8,902 bases of DNA, from assembly GCA_947496345.1 (NCBI GenBank), contig CANMCL010000032.1, forward strand, positions 1 to 8,902, read 5' to 3'. Source of the stretch: Actinomycetota bacterium (GTDB lineage: Bacteria > Actinomycetota > Actinomycetes > Nanopelagicales > Nanopelagicaceae). Shown here piece after piece: positions 6,516 to 8,902 of the stretch. The notes under the pieces were generated by a model. That model was given only the letters and a program-made list of their open reading frames with translations. It was not told where the DNA came from and searched no databases. Position 1 is the first letter of the stretch, and each line of letters opens with the position of its first letter. Both the position numbers and the translations under genes were made by a program.

Positions 6516-7856
6516 ATGACTTCAAAGGACCCTCTTCCGCAAACTCGTCACTTGGCTACTGCAATTCCAGGGCCTAAATCCCTTGAGTTAATTGCTCGAC
6601 GTAAAGAAGCGGTTTCTGCAGGGCTTGGTATGGCCATTCCTGCCTTTATCGAACGCGGTGAAGGTGCAATTTTGCAGGATGTTGATGGCAATCGAATCAT
6701 TGATTTAGGTGCGGGTATTGGCGTAGTAAATGTTGGAAATGCTGCCCCTCGCGTCGTAGAACGAGTTATTGAAGCGGTGCAGTCCTTTACTCATACCAAC
6801 TTCACGACCGCGCCGTATATGGGATATGTCGAAGTTTGCGAAGCGCTAAACCGAATAACACCAGGTTCATTTAAAAAGAAATCAATCTTGCAGAACTCAG
6901 GCGCAGAAGCGGTTGAGAACGCGATCAAGATAGCGCGTCATTCAACGAAGCGCCCCGCGGTAATTGTCTTTGAACATGCTTATCACGGCCGTACAAACTT
7001 GACTATGGCGCTAACTGCAAAGAACGTGCCATATAAAGAAGGCTTCGGGCCTTTTGCAAACGAGATTTATCGCATGCCAATGCCTTACTCCTTCCATTAT
7101 GAAGGCAACCTGGCGACCATGGCGCAAGATTATTTAGATCAGGTCACTTCAAAGATTGAGAAAGAAGTTGGCGCACACAATGTCGCGGCAATTTTGATTG
7201 AACCAATTCAAGGAGAAGGTGGATTTATAGTTCCGCCTAAGGGCTTCCTTCCAGGTTTATCAAAGTTTGCAACTAAGCACGGCATCGTATTTATCGCCGA
7301 TGAAGTGCAAACTGGTTTTGCGCGCACCGGACAAATGTTTGCTTGTGAAGATGAAGGTGTTGAACCAGACATGATCGTCACCGCCAAAGGAATTGCTGGT
7401 GGCTTGCCACTTGCCGCAGTAACTGCGCGTGCAGAGATTATGGATTCATCTCACGTTGGTGGTCTTGGTGGAACATACGGCGGCAATCCAATTGCCTGCG
7501 CAGCAGCGCTGGGTGCGATTGCAACTATCGAAGAAGATAAGTTGGTAGAACGTGCCGTGCACATCGGAAAAATTCTAAGCACATCACTAAACGCACTCGC
7601 TGCTAAGTATCCAATTATCGGTGAAGTTCGCGGGCGTGGTGCAATGCAGGCGATTGAACTCGTCGAAGCGGGCACGAAGAACCCGAATCCGGCCGCGATG
7701 GCGAACGTGATCAAGTATTGCCAGAGCAAAGGCGTCCTTATTCTTACCGCAGGTACTTATGGCAATGTGATTCGCTTCTTGCCGCCGATCGTTATCTCCG
7801 ATGAGCTGTTAAAGGATGCACTCGGGGTGCTCGAAGAGGCTTTCGCAAGCCTATAA
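6516..7856 (+). CDS. gabT: 4-aminobutyrate--2-oxoglutarate aminotransferase
   Basis: This is a cytoplasmic class III PLP aminotransferase (446 aa) that transfers the amino group of GABA, and often of 5-aminovalerate, to 2-oxoglutarate, giving succinate (or glutarate) semialdehyde and glutamate. The start, with QTRHLATAIPGPKS at 9-22, is typical of actinobacterial GabT. Motifs: LQNSGAEAVENAIK at 125-138 (PLP phosphate loop), AYHGRT at 155-160, EPIQGEGGF at 229-237, DEVQTGFARTG at 262-272 (D262 contacts the pyridine nitrogen), K291 in TAKGIAGG (Schiff-base lysine), GGTYGGNP at 318-325, and RFLPP at 420-424. All catalytic residues are present and the length is normal. It is divergent from the decarboxylase and follows the diamine acetyltransferase, which fits diamine breakdown through GABA or 5-aminovalerate. 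No semialdehyde dehydrogenase (gabD) is in the window. Putrescine or ornithine aminotransferase activity is less likely given the actinobacterial GabT signature. Confidence 0.94.
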   Translation: MTSKDPLPQTRHLATAIPGPKSLELIARRKEAVSAGLGMAIPAFIERGEGAILQDVDGNRIIDLGAGIGVVNVGNAAPRVVERVIEAVQSFTHTNFTTAPYMGYVEVCEALNRITPGSFKKKSILQNSGAEAVENAIKIARHSTKRPAVIVFEHAYHGRTNLTMALTAKNVPYKEGFGPFANEIYRMPMPYSFHYEGNLATMAQDYLDQVTSKIEKEVGAHNVAAILIEPIQGEGGFIVPPKGFLPGLSKFATKHGIVFIADEVQTGFARTGQMFACEDEGVEPDMIVTAKGIAGGLPLAAVTARAEIMDSSHVGGLGGTYGGNPIACAAALGAIATIEEDKLVERAVHIGKILSTSLNALAAKYPIIGEVRGRGAMQAIELVEAGTKNPNPAAMANVIKYCQSKGVLILTAGTYGNVIRFLPPIVISDELLKDALGVLEEAFASL

Positions 7857-7871
7857 TTTCACCTGCCTTTC

Positions 7872-7888
7872 TCACCCCTATAGGGTGA
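7872..7888 (+). terminator. Weak hairpin after gabT, terminator or operator
   Basis: TCACCC (7872-7877) and GGGTGA (7883-7888) form a 6-bp stem around CTATA, followed by TTTCT. The centre CCCTATAGGG (7876-7885) is a perfect 10-bp palindrome. It sits 15 nt after the gabT stop and could end that transcript, but the T run is short. Because the same half-sites recur downstream it may instead be a protein-binding site. Confidence 0.4.
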
Positions 7889-7901
7889 TTTCTACTAGCC
7901 A

Positions 7902-7907
7902 TAACCT
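7902..7907 (+). promoter_or_regulatory. Candidate -10 element upstream of the STAND regulator
   Basis: TAACCT fits TANNNT, and the base 7 nt downstream of it is A7914, the first base of an ATG, the same geometry as the three leaderless genes in the window. That ATG only opens a four-codon frame (ATG CCT CAC CCT TAG), so the promoter would give the regulator (GTG 7931) a 17-nt leader. It overlaps the second ACCTGC repeat. Confidence 0.4.
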
Positions 7908-7913
7908 GCGTTA

Positions 7914-7928
7914 ATGCCTCACCCTTAG
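7914..7928 (+). other. Possible four-codon leader ORF (M-P-H-P)
   Basis: ATG 7914 lies where a leaderless start is expected and is followed by CCT CAC CCT TAG. Its stop is 2 nt before GTG 7931. It could be a leader peptide, a decoy created by chance, or the true start of the regulator separated from its frame by a single-base difference. Nothing but the geometry supports translation. Confidence 0.2.
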
Positions 7929-7935
7929 GCGTGAG
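7918..7935. promoter_or_regulatory. Imperfect 18-bp dyad over the start of the STAND regulator
   Basis: CTCACCCTTAGGCGTGAG pairs with itself at 7 of 9 positions (arms CTCAC/GTGAG). It shares CTCACCC with the hairpin 47 bp upstream. It overlaps both the predicted transcription start region and GTG 7931, so a protein bound here could block expression. Confidence 0.4.
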
Positions 7936-8902
7936 CAAAGTAGGGATATCCGCATCAAGGGTGATACCTGCCTCCAATCTCTCACAAACGCTGCCACCCG
8001 TGCTGCCACCAAATTTCATTTCTCGAAAAGAAATCTTGGCTGATGTCGAAGTTAATCAGGCCGGGATTACTTTGGTTGTTGCTCCTGCCGGATACGGGAA
8101 AACTTCACTAGTTGCCGAATACATTACGACGCTTGAACATCCGGTCATCTGGCTTAGTTTCAACGATTCTGATGACACAAAATCTTTCAACGCAAACTTC
8201 GTCCAAGCTGTTCGAAATGTAATCCCGGACTTTGGAAACTGGTTCTCAAGTAGTCAAGTTTTGACTACTGCAGAAATTATGACGGAAGTCTTTTCTGAAC
8301 TTGGTTCACTTGGTGGCCACTTCGTTCTAGTTTTAGATGACAGTCGTGCCAGCACAGGTGATGCTGCGCCGCTAGCTGAGCACCTCTTCAGTTCTGTTCC
8401 GAAAAATGTGCACACAATAATATTGCGCAGGGCAATTCCGTCAGAAGCATTTGTGCAGCTTAAGGCCCTTGATAATCTACAAGTTATTGATCAGAACAAG
8501 ATGAAATTCAGTGAAGAAGAAGTTTCTATATCCGCATCAATTATGGGCGTCAGTATTGAACGGCCTGAGTATCAAAAAATGTTAAAGAAGTTAAGTGGTT
8601 GGCCGGCGGGAGTCCAGTTGACTTTGAGTAATATTTCGCGAGGATGGGAAGCTTCATCAAGTGCATCAAAAGAAAAAGATAGTTCTAGCGGAACGAACTA
8701 TTTGGTCGAAAATCTTCTTTCCACGCTAAAGCCTGCTGAGCGTAAAATTCTAGAATCGCTGGCTGTAGTCGAAGAATTTTCAATTGAAGAGGCAGAAGTT
8801 ATCTTACAAAACGCTTTCTCATTGAGTAAATTGAATCGATTCGCAGTAGACGGCCTATTCCTGAAATACAGCAGCGAACCGATTAATAAGTACTCGTTTA
8901 AC
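7931..8902 (+). CDS. MalT/LuxR-like STAND ATPase regulator, N-terminal part (runs off the right edge)
   Basis: The frame is open from 7889 to the end of the window without a stop. Counting from GTG 7931, 324 residues are visible. It resembles the N-terminal half of large MalT-type LuxR regulators: TLPPVLPPNFISRKEIL just before the NTPase domain, Walker A APAGYGKTS at 51-59, Walker B VLVLDD ending at D136-D137, a HTIILRR strand in the sensor position, then LSGWPAGVQLTL and LKPAERKILESLAVVEEFS, which match the helical regions after the STAND NTPase. Such proteins bind ATP and a small inducer, oligomerise and activate promoters through a C-terminal HTH that here lies outside the window, so the regulator role is inferred. 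The start is uncertain: GTG 7931, GTG 7961 and GTG 8000 are in frame and none has a good ribosome site. GTG 7931 best fits the predicted transcription start at 7914. Confidence 0.75.
   Translation, partial: MSKVGISASRVIPASNLSQTLPPVLPPNFISRKEILADVEVNQAGITLVVAPAGYGKTSLVAEYITTLEHPVIWLSFNDSDDTKSFNANFVQAVRNVIPDFGNWFSSSQVLTTAEIMTEVFSELGSLGGHFVLVLDDSRASTGDAAPLAEHLFSSVPKNVHTIILRRAIPSEAFVQLKALDNLQVIDQNKMKFSEEEVSISASIMGVSIERPEYQKMLKKLSGWPAGVQLTLSNISRGWEASSSASKEKDSSSGTNYLVENLLSTLKPAERKILESLAVVEEFSIEEAEVILQNAFSLSKLNRFAVDGLFLKYSSEPINKYSFN

Larger units (their letters stand above)
7861..7985. repeat. Clustered short repeats in the leader of the STAND regulator
   Basis: ACCTGC occurs three times in the same orientation (7861-7866, 7904-7909, 7966-7971), each followed within 4-9 nt by CTCAC. 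The hexamer TCACCC or its complement GGGTGA occurs four times (7872-7877, 7883-7888, 7919-7924, 7959-7964). This density within about 125 bp is far above chance for hexamers. The cluster covers the promoter region and probable start of the downstream regulator, so operator sites are a reasonable reading. The binding protein is unknown. Confidence 0.55.

Noticed and set aside
7792..8019. Minus-strand frame of 75 codons beginning MKFGGSTGG, resembling the start of aspartokinase
   Set aside because: It lies opposite the end of gabT and the start of the STAND gene, both well supported, and the resemblance stops after a few residues.

Overview
The window looks like chromosomal DNA from a low-GC, compact-genome actinobacterium, possibly of the freshwater Nanopelagicales (acI) type. 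This placement is an inference from three things: actinobacterial-style PhoU and GabT sequences, base composition that appears to be in the mid-to-high 40s percent GC (an eye estimate), and very tight gene packing with leaderless-looking genes. No ribosomal or other marker gene is present to confirm it. There is no gene-free stretch longer than 120 bases, and no tRNA, rRNA, CRISPR array or insertion sequence was seen.

Region 1 (1-4536) is the high-affinity phosphate uptake locus: the 3' end of phoU, then pstC, pstA and pstB in a tightly coupled operon with 1-nt gaps or 4-nt overlaps. A 119-nt spacer follows, then pstS. The spacer carries GTTCACC-like elements in 11/22-nt phase, which look like an actinobacterial PHO box (PhoP-binding site). 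pstS therefore probably has its own phosphate-starvation promoter. It ends at a strong intrinsic terminator. PstS is the secreted phosphate-binding protein, PstC/PstA form the channel, PstB is the ATPase and PhoU is the signalling/regulatory subunit. PstS has a signal peptide but no lipobox cysteine.

Region 2 (4537-7856) holds three single-gene units that make biochemical sense together: an SSAT-like diamine N-acetyltransferase (+), an Orn/Lys/Arg decarboxylase (-, tail-to-tail and overlapping the acetyltransferase by 14 bp) and a 4-aminobutyrate aminotransferase (+, divergent from the decarboxylase). Together they suggest production, acetylation and transamination of diamine-derived compounds (putrescine/GABA or cadaverine/5-aminovalerate). 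All three starts sit exactly 6 nt downstream of a TANNNT -10 element, so all three are probably leaderless transcripts.

Region 3 (7857-8902) is a short regulatory spacer rich in repeated TCACCC/GGGTGA and ACCTGC motifs, followed by the N-terminal part of a MalT/LuxR-like STAND ATPase that runs off the right edge. The same -10/6-nt/ATG arrangement occurs here, but that ATG opens only a four-codon reading frame, so a leader peptide, a frameshift or a sequence error should be considered. The most interesting signals are the repeat-rich leader with its STAND regulator beside diamine genes, the regular leaderless promoter architecture, and the PHO box array with pstS placed last.
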